Source: Hermatobates lingyangjiaoensis (lineage: Eukaryota > Arthropoda > Insecta > Hemiptera > Hermatobatidae). Taken from it: a DNA stretch of 64,000 nucleotides. Made by a program: the position numbers and the translations under genes. Where the stretch lies: assembly GCA_026182355.1 (NCBI GenBank), contig JAPFBL010000068.1:7167001-7231000 (forward strand). Direction: 5' to 3'. Numbering within the stretch: the stretch's first letter is position 1; the number at the start of each line of letters is the position of its first letter. Shown here piece by piece: positions 33,421 through 44,003 of this stretch. Under the pieces are notes generated by a model that saw only the letters and a program-made list of their open reading frames with translations, was not told the DNA's origin and ran no database searches.

Positions 33421-34239
33421 GTACAGGATGAGATGAGATAATTTTTTTAAAATTACACTCATCAGAGAGGCGTTAGAGTACATTTTTTGTTTTCAGAAAA
33501 TGTTTTTTTGACGTTAAACAGCTCATTTAAAACCATGAAAACTGTCCCAAAAATTGAGCTAAAAATTAGTAATTTCGCGTAAACAAATAAATTCGCGTAA
33601 TTTCAATTAGGACAAACAGCAATAACGCTATAAAAACTTATTGTTTATCATAGACTAAGGGATCATCTGCTATACTTGTCGAATTTATTGATATTTATTT
33701 ATTTACATTGACATAGATTTTGTTGAGTGAATCCATTGAAATAAAATTGATGTTTGGAAGTATAATGAAAAAAATAATTAATTTTTTACTTATATGTGAC
33801 ATAAGAGAAAAAATATTTTTCCATGTAAAAAATCCCTGAACCTAAATTTCCGTTTCCCTCATAGAATGATGGATTTGTCTCACAAAATGCTCTCTCTCTC
33901 TAATCAATTTCTAATCAATCTATATATTGCTCCCATGAACAAAATTTAATATCAGCTGAAAATTTTTTTGTGTTTATGAATCATAGTATCTTTGTATACT
34001 ATTGAAGTGTGAGAAACGGACTCTTTCCTCAAGAAAGAGGAGTTATGTTTGTTGACAAATATCCAACCATTTTTCACTATTCTAGTCAAATAATATCTAT
34101 TATTTCCAACAATTAAAAGCTCCCAGCGAAGAAAGTTTTAAATTATACTGAATAGCCGGTTTTGACTTTGACTTGATTATGTAGAACTGGCTAATTACTA
34201 ATATCCTTTTTCTCAATATATATTCACAGCAACCTTATA
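33421..34239. other. intron 1, no feature recognised
   Basis: AT-rich sequence. No gene or clear element. Confidence 0.5.
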
Positions 34240-34600
34240 AGGAGTACAGCACGCCGGAAAAAAATAGACTCGCTCAGGGTAAATTGGTATATATGATTGT
34301 GAAAGGGAAGGAAATTGGTTTTTATTAAACACCAGGAAGCCATAAAATTCCCAGTATAACAATTTCATGAAAGACCAAACATGTAAAATATAATTAAAAA
34401 TTGAAAAGATTATTTGAAAAAAAATAAATGTAATTATCCTACATCTTAAATTAAATATTATCTTAAAACCACATTTTTCTCAGATTTTTTGACATTTTTC
34501 AGATAAAATAGCAATATTTTGAAATTTTAAATGGAAAAATTTGTCTTAAATATTCACTGTAGAAGGAGGTCAGATAAACTATGTATGAGATCCAGAATTT
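34240..34600 (+). repeat. repeat family C, copy 4
   Basis: CCTTATAAGGAGTACAGCAC, GACTCGCTCAGGGTAAATTG, TTTTGACATTTTTCAGATAA and GAAGGAGGTCAGATAAACTA follow the same order as 19590-19990. This copy is about 15 kb away from copy 1 in the same intron and the same orientation. Confidence 0.6.
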
Positions 34601-36270
34601 TAAATTCTGTCTATCAAAAGAAAAAAAATGTTAGCACAACAGATTTAATGTTTTATTTTCATTTGTTAAGAGAAAATAAAACTATATAATTATACTCTAA
34701 ATAAATGAGTACTATGTGGTAATGGAAAAACTGTTTATCCTACATTACATCATTGAAAATACAGAGCATGAAACCTTTTAGCTTAATTAAGTATTGATGC
34801 TTGAGTGTATTCTTGTATGCATTCTTGTTTTAGTAGAATTTTACATAAATTCACTTTGTTCTCTTACGGCCAAACTGCACAAAGTATTTAAACAATGAAT
34901 AACGCCTACATTAAAACACTGATCTCTTCAATTCATGATTTATTCATTGATGTCTGCTTGCATATTAATTTAATGAAATAATAAGTTATTTCTTGGGTAC
35001 AGGTCGGCTAACTATTTTATCAAGTAAAACACAAATATATATTAGTCTAGAAAAATATCCACGATCTGTAAATTAGCTTTATTACCTTTAATTAGTTTAA
35101 TGTGATGGCTGAAGTCTTTCAAAGTATTGTAAATGCATTTATTGTTTTATATTGTATTATATTATTGTATTATAAATGCATTGTATTCAAATGGACAAAG
35201 ATCTGTGGATGGCTTTCGTTATATCGGTGTTACTATAACACTGTAGGTACTCTTATTATTAGTAGGTTTAACATTAATGATTGGACAGGATTTAGGATCT
35301 CTAGGAGATATTGAATTGCCAATGTTAAGAGTCTTCTAGTTGCGGAGTAACTTGAAAGAATAGGATCAAGTTCTTTTATTAGAATATACAGCCTTTGAGC
35401 CTTGAGAAAATAATCCATTATAATGATACGAATTCACTATGGTCTCTCTTTATTGGCAGAGAATAAGAAACATGGGCTGGCTCAATGACGCTATGAATCA
35501 AATAACCACCCTCTGTAAATGTGTATTCTAAATTAACAATTATTTTTATAGTCAGATGAGATAGTATAATGATGGTGTAGCCAAATAGAAAGAGATCGTA
35601 GAATACCCTTGTTTATATGTTATGGGTGACATCTGTCATAATGAAAATATGGTTGAGAAATGGTAGGTTGAATGTTGACTGAGATATCTTCTGCGGGATG
35701 TCGACTCCCTAAAAAAAATAGTATAATATATACTACAGTATGAAATCCTAACCTGCTACTAAGTAATTTTGGCTACTAACAGCCTTCGTCAGACAAACAA
35801 TATCATTTGTTTCATATTTTAACCAATATCATAAAAGTTTAATAATCATAATTCAAATATAAAATGTTATACCAAAAGTTATTGTATAACTTTATTCTAT
35901 TTGTTATACTATTGTATAACAAAAGTTATTGTCATTTTATTCTATTTTTTTCACAAACTCAATATATGAAGTGTGTTAGTGTAAAGTGTTATTTATTATT
36001 TTCTGTATATATTACAAATAAATTTCATTGTTTTATCATACAACCCTATTTAGAGTTCTGGTCACTGCTTTATTTTATCAGCCACTAAATTTTGTTCTGA
36101 TATTAGTCAGCACCCTCTGGAACGTTTGTTCTACATCCTATTAAGATCAATCATATATTAATGTTTATCGTGTACTTGCACTAACATGAATTAGTCAAAT
36201 AATTATATTTAATCATTTTGTTTCAATCTAACCATAGATGTTATTTAAGAATTTACAATTACTCTGATTT
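34601..36270. other. end of intron 1
   Basis: AT-rich sequence. On the minus strand, 35792-35767 reads CTGACGA, A, GGCT-GTTAGT-AGCC, AAAA, a variant of the hairpin module. Between 35864 and 35950 a TTATACTATTGTATAAC-type string is repeated. No exon is recognised before the U12 branch site. Confidence 0.55.
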
Positions 36271-36289
36271 TTCCTTAACTGAGATCCAC
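36271..36289 (+). other. cac: U12 branch site and AC 3' splice site
   Basis: TTCCTTAAC at 36271-36279 is an exact match to the minor-intron branch-point consensus. The intron ends GAGATCCAC at 36289, 11-12 nt after the branch adenosine, the short spacing required by U12 introns. Confidence 0.93.
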
Positions 36290-36395
36290 TCCGTTTGAAT
36301 ACGCAGTTTTGCTTACAATTATAGCAAACTGTATAGTCCTCGCCCTGGAGGAGCACCTGCCCAATGGAGATAAGACTGAACTCGCGAAAAAACTG
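36290..36395 (+). CDS. cac: Cav2 alpha1 exon, repeat I S1
   Basis: This 106-nt exon completes the Pro codon split by the AT-AC intron. It then encodes [20 protein letters not shown], followed by [15 protein letters not shown]. The first part is transmembrane segment S1 of repeat I, which faces the voltage-sensor bundle; the second is the extracellular S1-S2 loop. The exon ends in phase 0 at GTAAGA. The sequence is close to fly cacophony and vertebrate Cav2 in this segment. It has no stop, and its frame joins both neighbours. Confidence 0.96.
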
Positions 36396-38295
36396 GTAAG
36401 AACTAACATTTTATATATGTGAATTTATGAAAAACGGCATAAAATATATTTTTAATGAAATGATTGAACTGTTTTATGTAGTTTGAAACTAAACTTAGAT
36501 CTAAAATAGAGTAATTTTGTAGGTAAGTCTGACTGACGGTTATTTTAACATCGTAATGTGTTACTTATAGTTTCACATTTGTTAAAAGTTAAAAACGAGT
36601 TACTGTAAAACTCACTACTCGTTGACAATCAGTTTCATGAAATCATTGGAAGCACTATTCCTGTGAAAATACATTTTATACCATGTAAATAATATAAATT
36701 CAATTAATCCGTTTCATACTCACAAATTATTGTTTATTTCAATATGAATAACCAAATTCCAAACATTAAACAAATTTATATAGTTCAAAAGAAATACAGA
36801 GCTTTTTGTATAGAAAAAAATAATATTTTTATTCTTTAAAGGGTCAAATTATTTGGTTTCCATCTTTCTAGAGCCCTTACTTTCTTTTTGTATTTTTAGA
36901 TACTTCAACTACATTTCATGTATTTGGAAGTAATTTTATTTCAGAGTTTGTCCTTATCTGTTTGATTTTGTAGCGGAAATCGGGTGGACACTTATTGGTG
37001 CCACTTGGTAACTATATTTAATCTTTACGACGACAGGTCACGTGGCCATTGCCGTTTTAGTCGTCTTTGGGGGTTTGTGGAAATTACTAGTAAGGAAAGA
37101 TTTTGAGCAAGTTGGTTTGGATGAGTTGAGAGTTTACTGTGGAAAAGTTTGTAGCGGTCTTTTGCATTAGAAAATGGCAGCCCTTAGCTAGAACATTAGC
37201 GATTTGAATTCTTTACTTTCGCATATAAAGTTTTATTAATCCTTTTTATTTATCCATAGTTTGTATTTGAGCCATTATGTGTAAGTTGAAGCCCGTAGTA
37301 TGGCAAAAGACTGAAGGAGTTAGTCCTTATATTACACAGGAAGAAGCATGTGTAATATAGCAAACAAACAAACATAACAATTTAGCAAAAAAAACTGCAT
37401 CTATGCAAAGAAGTAACACTTTCAGCTGGTCGTTGGACAAGACATAACTACTGAACTAACAATCTTTTTTTGAATTTCTTTGAAATTACTTTTTAAGAAA
37501 GGTAGTTACTGTGTTTAGTGAGGTTAACAAGTCCAACCTCAAGTAATTATCAGTAGCTTCTTTCAAGAAACTTACCACGAATAGAAAAGAACCCGATATA
37601 AATGCTAACCTGAATTATATTTTTAAAAGAGAGGTCATATTTGAAGTAAAGAAAGTTTTTTTAGGGTTTGTTGCTGTAACCCATTGAGTTCGTTTGAATG
37701 ATGGTAAGGCACAATTCTATTGAAAAGCTGGTTTAAGAAAGCTAATAAACTTAATAAGCTAAAACTTAAGTGTATGTGTCTGACTGCTTCTGCAGTCAGT
37801 AAAATCTGTGCCCTTGAACATGACTTTCTTTAGAACAGTGAAAAGTCTATAGCACTTTTCGACAAGATGACAGAGTGTTCGATACTCAGAGAATGTTCTA
37901 GTGAAACTTTTACATTAAATAACCTGGCAATTCCAGACTATTGTAAACTCTAGGTAAGTATCAATGTGGTATGCAAACTGTCTTTCACATCATTGGTGAA
38001 AACAATGACAACCAGACAATCAAACAGAAACAGTGGTTTCTGAGTATGACGGGTGACTGGAGGTGAAGTACGTGAATACTTAAAAAACAACAGCTTTTAA
38101 GTTCTATCTGGATTTATTTATCGGTTTTCTTTTAAATTCTATTCTAACCTTCTGTTGTGATTCCATTAAAATCTCCAGAAAAAAAATAAGTAATTTATTA
38201 AAAGCAAATTAAATTTAAAGATTTAGAATAATAATAAAATAATAACTAACAATAAGAATAATAATTAAATAATTCACAATAATTCAAGTAAACAA
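36396..38295. other. intron 2, 5' part
   Basis: A GTAAGA donor, then AT-rich sequence. From about 37278 a short frame starts MCKLKPVVWQKTEG and ends after 27 codons. Near 37840 another reads SIALFDKMTECSILRECS in broken frames. These hint at a decayed element that I cannot assign. Confidence 0.4.
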
Positions 38296-39400
38296 TACTC
38301 TATAAAGTAAAATATATAATAAATAATTATTTAAAATATTTTAAGTTAATTTGCATGAATGATTAAAACATTTTTTTGATTTGATGTTTTTATAGTAAAA
38401 TCTATAATTTTCTTCGTTATTACTATTAAACTATTAAATCTAACATTTTCTACTTCATTCAATGTAATCAGATAAATTTAAAATAATTCATATGAATAAA
38501 TATTTACATTTAGTTTTTTGTCAGCTGCCGTTAACTGAGCTAGGTTAGGTTAGGTTGCAGTGGCACTCCCACAAGGGAACACACGTAGGCCAAGCATTGG
38601 CCCTTTGTGATACCACACAATGAAGATTGATTCTACAGTGGGAGTCCTAAATTTTGCCTAACTCAAATGTATTTAGAGTAGGGATCTTGAACGAGTACCT
38701 GGCATCGTACAGGCTCGGGACCGACGGTTTAAGGTCCTTCTCCGAGGGACGACGTGCTCAGATTTATTCACTTCCCGCGTGAATAAATCGAGGGCCAGGT
38801 GAGGATTGAACCCCGGTCCTATCAGTTCAGAGGTGAGCACGTAACCACTGAGCTAGCCTGGCCCCCTTAACTGAGCTATCAAGCTCTTCAAAAGGAGTTA
38901 ATATTGTTTTCCAATAGCGCCCCTTTCATTGTAGAATCATGGGAAATAAGAAAGCAGGTATTATAGCAAAAGAAGTATAAGAATTAGAGCAACACTACAA
39001 TGTTTACCGTTTAGCTCCATCAAGAGAATCCCTTCTAGTAAACAAACCAATGTGGCAAAGGGATATTTTAAGCAAACAGGGAAGGAAAGGTGTGGGATGT
39101 TCTTTTGGCTAACCCCATTCCATCTTCTTTTCAACAAAATCAAAGCTCGGCTTGCTTTCGTATGTAAGCAACCAGTTCATGACTTCCTTCCACAAAATAA
39201 CACCAAACACTTACACAGGATTGGTGCTATTGCAACTTCGATCAGATCTCTATATAAAATTCTAAATGTTATTATAAAAATGAAAAATCAATAAGAAACC
39301 AATCAAAATCGATAAATGTAAAAAAAAAATTAAACATTCATGTAAATTAACTTAAAATATTTTAAATAATTATTTATTATATAGTTTACTTTTTAGAGTA
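38296..39400. repeat. foldback element 3 with nested SINE
   Basis: The arms 38296-38361 and 39335-39400 are 66-bp reverse complements with about four mismatches, beginning TACTCTATAAAGTAAAA. The interior contains the SINE at 38543-38866 and an 80-codon frame (39052-39294, starting MAKGYFKQTGKERCGMFFW) that I do not recognise. The terminal inverted repeats suggest a DNA transposon or foldback element about 780 bp long before the SINE landed in it. Confidence 0.75.
38543..38866 (-). mobile_element. tRNA-derived SINE with 12-bp target duplication
   Basis: TTAACTGAGCTA flanks the element exactly on both sides (38531-38542 and 38867-38878). On the minus strand the head reads GCTAGCTCAGTGGTTA (A-box-like) and then GGGTTCAATCC (B box) about 45 nt later, as in a tRNA gene. 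A perfect 11-bp hairpin (GATTTATTCAC/GTGAATAAATC) follows. The 3' tail ends in AACCTAACCTAACC, a short (TTAGG)n-type repeat instead of poly(A). The intact duplication implies a fairly young insertion. It would be transcribed by RNA polymerase III and mobilised by a partner LINE. Confidence 0.9.
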
Positions 39401-40789
39401 TAGATATAATATTAGAAATGATTTCTAACCATTATAAACGTGCCCTTCTCTGAATGATATGATCTTTAATATTTCCGACACTTTTTGGTTAAAATATTCC
39501 CCTCCCTTTTTTAGGACTGCTAGAAAAAGAATAACGAATTTGTTTTAAACGGAAGTAGGGTAAGCAAAAAATGTTTCATTTCATTTAATTATTTGGTTAA
39601 TATTTTTTCCTTTAATGCATGTTTCAAATGAATTTTTTTTAATTATGGTTTCTAATATGGTTTTATGATTAGCAATTTATATGATAAATCAGAGGATTTA
39701 AATTAATGTTAATACTACTCCTTATTGTTTCTTATTGAATCAGAACCATGCGTTCACCAATTTTTTCAAGCAACCGTGGTAGTTACATTTACAATATACC
39801 TGTAAAAAATTAGTAACTACATGATAAATATTATATACATATATATATAATAAAACAATTAAGTAAATTGGTTGTTCATTTTTACATTCTGGATAGTATG
39901 ACTATTCAACTTAAAGTCAGATGTAAACATTTATCTTTCATTATTTTGATTGATTAATCAAAATTTGAATAAATATTATTATTGTTGATGGTATCACAAG
40001 GAATAACCTTCAATACGCGCCAAAGTTTTGTCATTGGCAAACTAAAACGATCTAATTAGACTTTGTAATTCGCAAGCAGTAAGAAAGTAATGTAAACCCA
40101 GCTTTCTGGGTTTACTCATTCTCCTCTGAAAGTGCTCACAATAGTCGGGATTGAACTGACCAAATACCACTAATGGTGCAATGAATTCCAGGGAGACTGA
40201 GTTCTAATCAAACACAAGCCTCACTACTTGAATTCCCGTCACGCATCAAGAACTGTGGACTTTTCTTGATACATATATGTCTTGAAGCAACATAATTCTA
40301 ATGTGTTCAGTGCTGTCTATCTGTAATAATTCTTCAAAATCTTTCTGAATTACTAACAAAATTTTTATCTTCATAATGCAATTTTTTAATCAGTTCTGTA
40401 TTTTTCTCTGTGACTACACAGTTCTTTAATACCTGCAGTGGAAACTCTTTCTTGACCTTCTTCATTAGAGAAAGTTCTTGAACCACTGTTGTTATACCCT
40501 GTCTCTTATTTCAAGTTCTTCAAATTTTACAATACTTTTGTTCTCTTCAATTCCCTGCTTCATATTTTCACTTCTTACATCAAACCCATGGACTTCACAG
40601 AGACACAATATACAGGCTGTGTGACAAAGCTTTCAGAGTCTAGGGTGACCACACATTCTTTTAGGTAAAGCGAATTATCGTGAAATAATCCCCCCCCCCC
40701 CCCCTAACGAATTTATTAATTATTCTCAAATAATGAAGTATACAGAGATTAATATTGTTATTATTTGAGAGTGACTACAGGACTGCATC
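39401..40789. other. intron 2, no gene recognised
   Basis: AT-rich sequence with a C15 tract at 40690-40704. The part from about 40090 to 40790 has a less AT-biased composition and may be the 3' portion of the non-LTR element read on the minus strand, but no motif is clear. Confidence 0.45.
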
Positions 40790-41570
40790 CTAAGAACTAT
40801 TGTATTTTTCTTCTGTACTAATGTACCCTTGTTAGCTTCAATGTATCAAAGAAACTCAGCACCTTTGGTGGGTCTAGTGGTAAAAGTTCTTCTACGGTTT
40901 TGTTAAGTGCCCCAAATCATATGGCTCTGTGAAACAACATGGCCTGATAGTAAGCCAACAGTTGAACCTTTTTTCTACAACTTCTTTGCAAAATCTGCCA
41001 AACTATCATTGATAATGCCTATTCTTTGTAGATGGCTATTAAGTTTGTAGTGACCCGTTAAGAATCCGGTTAGAATCTTTAGATTATTCCTGCTTCTCTC
41101 CCTACAATACAAGATCTGCCTATTTTCAGAATTATCAAGAATATCTTTTATTGACTGTGTCCTTGTAGAGAATCCCTCTATTTCTTCCTGTTTTACCCAC
41201 CCTGTTGTAAGGTATTCTTGGAAGTTCATTTGGAATTCAAAAACTCTACCCATACCATCCCTTGGTGACGCGAGGACCAGATGCTCATTCTCAATAGAGT
41301 GTTTGTCCTCCCATAGTACAACTATTCTTCCTTGAGTTTCATTTTGAGAATAGTTTTCTTCACTGTTCTCTGAATTTCTTGCTGAAGGGGGGCTCCACAA
41401 TTCTTTCCACACTAGCAGAAGGACGTGATCTTGAGGCTCCTGCCATCAAATACACGTAAGCTTTTGAATCGTGTTCAATTTCCTCAAGGTACAAAGATAG
41501 TTTTTTCATGATTTTGTACGAGCTATATTCATATAAATAACAAATTAAAGTTTTCATCATTCATATAAGT
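40790..41570 (-). pseudogene. non-LTR retrotransposon 3' end (RNase H type), second copy
   Basis: The 145-codon minus-strand frame (41412-40975) ends NNLKILTGFLTGHYKLNSHL, then QRIGI. This is the L-x-T-G-x-L-T-G-H...H-L-x-x-x-G signature found after the RNase H domain in insect jockey/R1-like elements. The same motif in another copy lies at 15420-15780 on the plus strand. The overlapping frame 41560-41360 is probably the same protein across a frameshift. Downstream, in a broken frame, a Cys/His cluster region follows. Cellular RNase H or host function is not suggested. Confidence 0.7.
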
Positions 41571-41909
41571 TGTACGAACGGCAAGTTGAGGAATTCAGAG
41601 GTACATGAATGGAAAGCTTCTACTGTGTTATGGATCTCTTAACTTTCTCAATTAAAAGATAGATTATTATAAAACCATGACTTAGATGAAACAATTATAG
41701 GTGTTTGTGTCAAAAAAAATAGATGTGGGAAAAAATCGATTTGCACCTTTTCGTAAATTATATACATGGTTTTATTTTGAATACTTGAGTAGAAAAAACA
41801 AGTAATATTTAATTTATTGGCATAAATTTGTAAGTTCGTTGTAAATATTATGATTATTTTCTGATTTACTAAGATACCATAAATTAAAGAAGGTTCCTTT
41901 TTCTTGCAG
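41571..41909 (+). other. cac: end of intron 2
   Basis: AT-rich sequence ending in the polypyrimidine tract TTCCTTTTTCTTGCAG, a strong major-type acceptor at 41909. Confidence 0.85.
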
Positions 41910-42049
41910 GAGCGAACGGAGACCTACTTCCTGGGTATTTTCTGCGTAGAAGCGTCCCTCAAGATTTTAGCATTAGGTTTTGTACTTCATCGCGGCTCAT
42001 ACCTTAGAAACATATGGAACATTATGGATTTTATTGTAGTAGTCACAGG
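41910..42049 (+). CDS. cac: Cav2 alpha1 exon, repeat I S2 and start of S3
   Basis: The 140-nt exon enters in phase 0 and leaves in phase 2 at GTAAGT. It encodes [20 protein letters not shown], then [14 protein letters not shown] and [13 protein letters not shown]. That is transmembrane segment S2 with its conserved acidic residue in FCVEA, the S2-S3 linker, and the start of S3 with the conserved Asp of IMDF. These acidic residues form countercharges for the S4 arginines. The constitutive exon is followed by two alternative partners with the same entry phase. Confidence 0.97.
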
Positions 42050-43184
42050 GTAAGTTAGAACAACTTCTTATTACTTATTTTTTATTTCTTTATTTATTTA
42101 TATAAATGTGATCTAGAATTAACTTTTAGCTAAATATAATTCTCATTTTTTAAAAAAAAATAATTCATGTATATATTTAATTTTTTTTTAAGTTTGGTGT
42201 AAACACGTACGTTTATTAATGATAAAAATTATACTAATAAAAGAACCCTTTTATTAGGGTTGTCATTGACCTGGTCAATGACAGGGTTTCACTGACATTT
42301 CAATATTACATGTTTAACTAAAGTTCAATTGTACTTGTTAGTTCTTCACGAATACTAACAATGTACAATACCCTAGCCATGTGTATTTCCCTAGAAAATA
42401 CATTTAATGTGGGGTTTAAAATCACATGTGTGTTTTGTAAAAGTTAGTTGTCTCAAGTCCCTTTTCAATGATTATTAAAATGTTTACATTAACGTTAAAA
42501 AAAAGTTTATATATTTATTTTCATTGCGGCTCCAGGCTTCATTACATTTTTAATTTTATATATAAACATTTTTTATTACAAACACATGTATACAATTTTT
42601 AATGTATTTTCTGAATAAGTGTGTACAAATATTTTTTATTTTAAGCAGTATTAAAATGCTTTGATTAATTCAACATTAATCTTAAGTTTTCCATCATAGA
42701 ACGCTGATATTTTAAGTGCATTCAGATATAAACTTGACTAATCTTATTCAATAAATTACTAATTTGAAGGAAAAATTTTAAAATAATCTTTTAGCTCTTA
42801 AAATTATTATTAAAATACTTTAAAAAAACAAGAATATTAACTTTACGAATAAGAATATAAATATTTTTAGCAAAATTTATTGTTTTAAATAACGCTTTTT
42901 AAAATTTAAAATAGAATTTTGTTTTGTGTTCAAAATGTATCATACTACTAATATAATTCACATATTTATACTTGGCTAGACAATATATTATGAAGGGTAT
43001 AAAATTTTAACAAGTATGTTACATGATAGTTAAAAGTGCCAAGTTCTGTATAATTTTCAAAGTTATAAACATTATTATATCAAGTATGAAACAAAAACTA
43101 TAAATAATCAAAACATGAGACTGTCCGTGGATAACATAGCAGATTATTACAAAAAAAAGAACACGTAGAAACAACAACACAACT
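42050..43184. other. intron 3, 5' part
   Basis: AT-rich intronic sequence after the GTAAGT donor, with no feature recognised. Confidence 0.6.
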
Positions 43185-43325
43185 TACTTTAATATTCCGA
43201 TCTCGTCGTCATCAAGAGAAGAGGAAGCAGAGGAGTTCTGCTGCATGCTCTGTTTACCAGCCTAACAGAACATCTCTTCTTCTCCTTCTCCTGGTAACGT
43301 GGTCGAAATATTGAAGTTGATGATT
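43185..43325. repeat. imperfect inverted repeat upstream of alternative exon
   Basis: CAACTTACTTTAATATTCCGA on the left (from about 43189) pairs imperfectly with TCGAAATATTGAAGTTG on the right (about 43303-43320), and AGAGAAGAGGAAG pairs with CTTCTTCTCCTTCTC-like sequence. Each arm ends with a TCGAAATATT-type motif like those in the PLE-linked hairpin modules, so it is probably a short PLE-tail hairpin. It lies about 580 nt upstream of the alternative S4 exon. Confidence 0.55.
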
Positions 43326-43902
43326 TATATCAATTATCATTCTTACAACTGAAATTTCAGCCATTTCTAATCTTTCACTGTACTTCATTGTACGTATACA
43401 GTAAGTAATCAGTTATCAGTATACACAATTGAAATTGTGGTGAAACTCAAACACCACAATGTGAATTATTCAACATTAACATTTAAAATTTAATTTTATT
43501 TTTCGAACACAGAAACTATATTTAAATTGCAAAAGTTTAGTTCGATATCACAACACTGAAACTATTTCTGAACTTCAAAATGTCAATTCTATATTTCAAA
43601 CACCTAAACTCTAAGACTGCATATCAACATCTATAACCTAAATTCTACACTCTCAACATTTGAACTCCATCTACTCAGTTTAACACAGTATGTTTCATTA
43701 CTCAAGCAGCTGTTCCTCAAGAGGTTGTAAATAACTCTTGGCATGAAAGTAAAACTTAATAGGGGATAAGAGGTTGGAAGCCACTGACCATGTGGGCAGG
43801 GTTATGTTATTGAAGTTATCTCTGAGTGCGCGTCTTTAAATGAGACTAGGCCGTGTTTGCCACTCAGCGGAAGCACTGTTGATGGAAGCTGATCCTGTCC
43901 AG
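43326..43902 (+). other. cac: intron 3, 3' part to alternative exon acceptor
   Basis: The acceptor GATCCTGTCCAG at 43902 has only a short, interrupted pyrimidine tract, compatible with regulated use. No other feature was seen. Confidence 0.7.
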
Positions 43903-44003
43903 GTCAATGACAATATTCGCAGAGTCGAACGTGGACGTCGACCTAAGGATGTTGAGGTCGTTCAGGGTGCTCCGTCCCCTCAAACTGGTGTCCAGAATAC
44001 CAA
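43903..44003 (+). CDS. cac: Cav2 alpha1 alternative exon 4a, S3-S4 voltage sensor (extra Arg)
   Basis: This 101-nt exon enters in phase 2, exits in phase 1 and encodes SMTIFAESNVDVD, then [20 protein letters not shown]. The second part is S4 of repeat I, with basic residues every third position. It is the insect-type alternative sensor known from Drosophila cac. Compared with exon 4b it has M-L-R-S-F for T-L-R-A-I and an extra Arg (codon 43994-43996) where 4b has Gly. The donor GTAAAA is weaker than that of 4b. It cannot be spliced to 4b without shifting the frame, so use must be exclusive. The antisense open frame over the same bases is a shadow. Confidence 0.95.

Noticed and set aside
37278..37361. 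Small ORF MCKLKPVVWQKTEG as an exon
   Set aside because: It is short, lacks splice signals in a consistent phase, and does not resemble the Cav2 protein at this position (between S1 and S2).
38543..38557. Interstitial telomere array
   Set aside because: There are fewer than three TTAGG units, and they form the tail of a SINE, so no telomere fusion is implied.
38787..38866. tRNA gene on the minus strand
   Set aside because: A-box and B-box-like motifs are present, but the sequence does not fold as a tRNA cloverleaf by eye and continues into a SINE body with target duplications.
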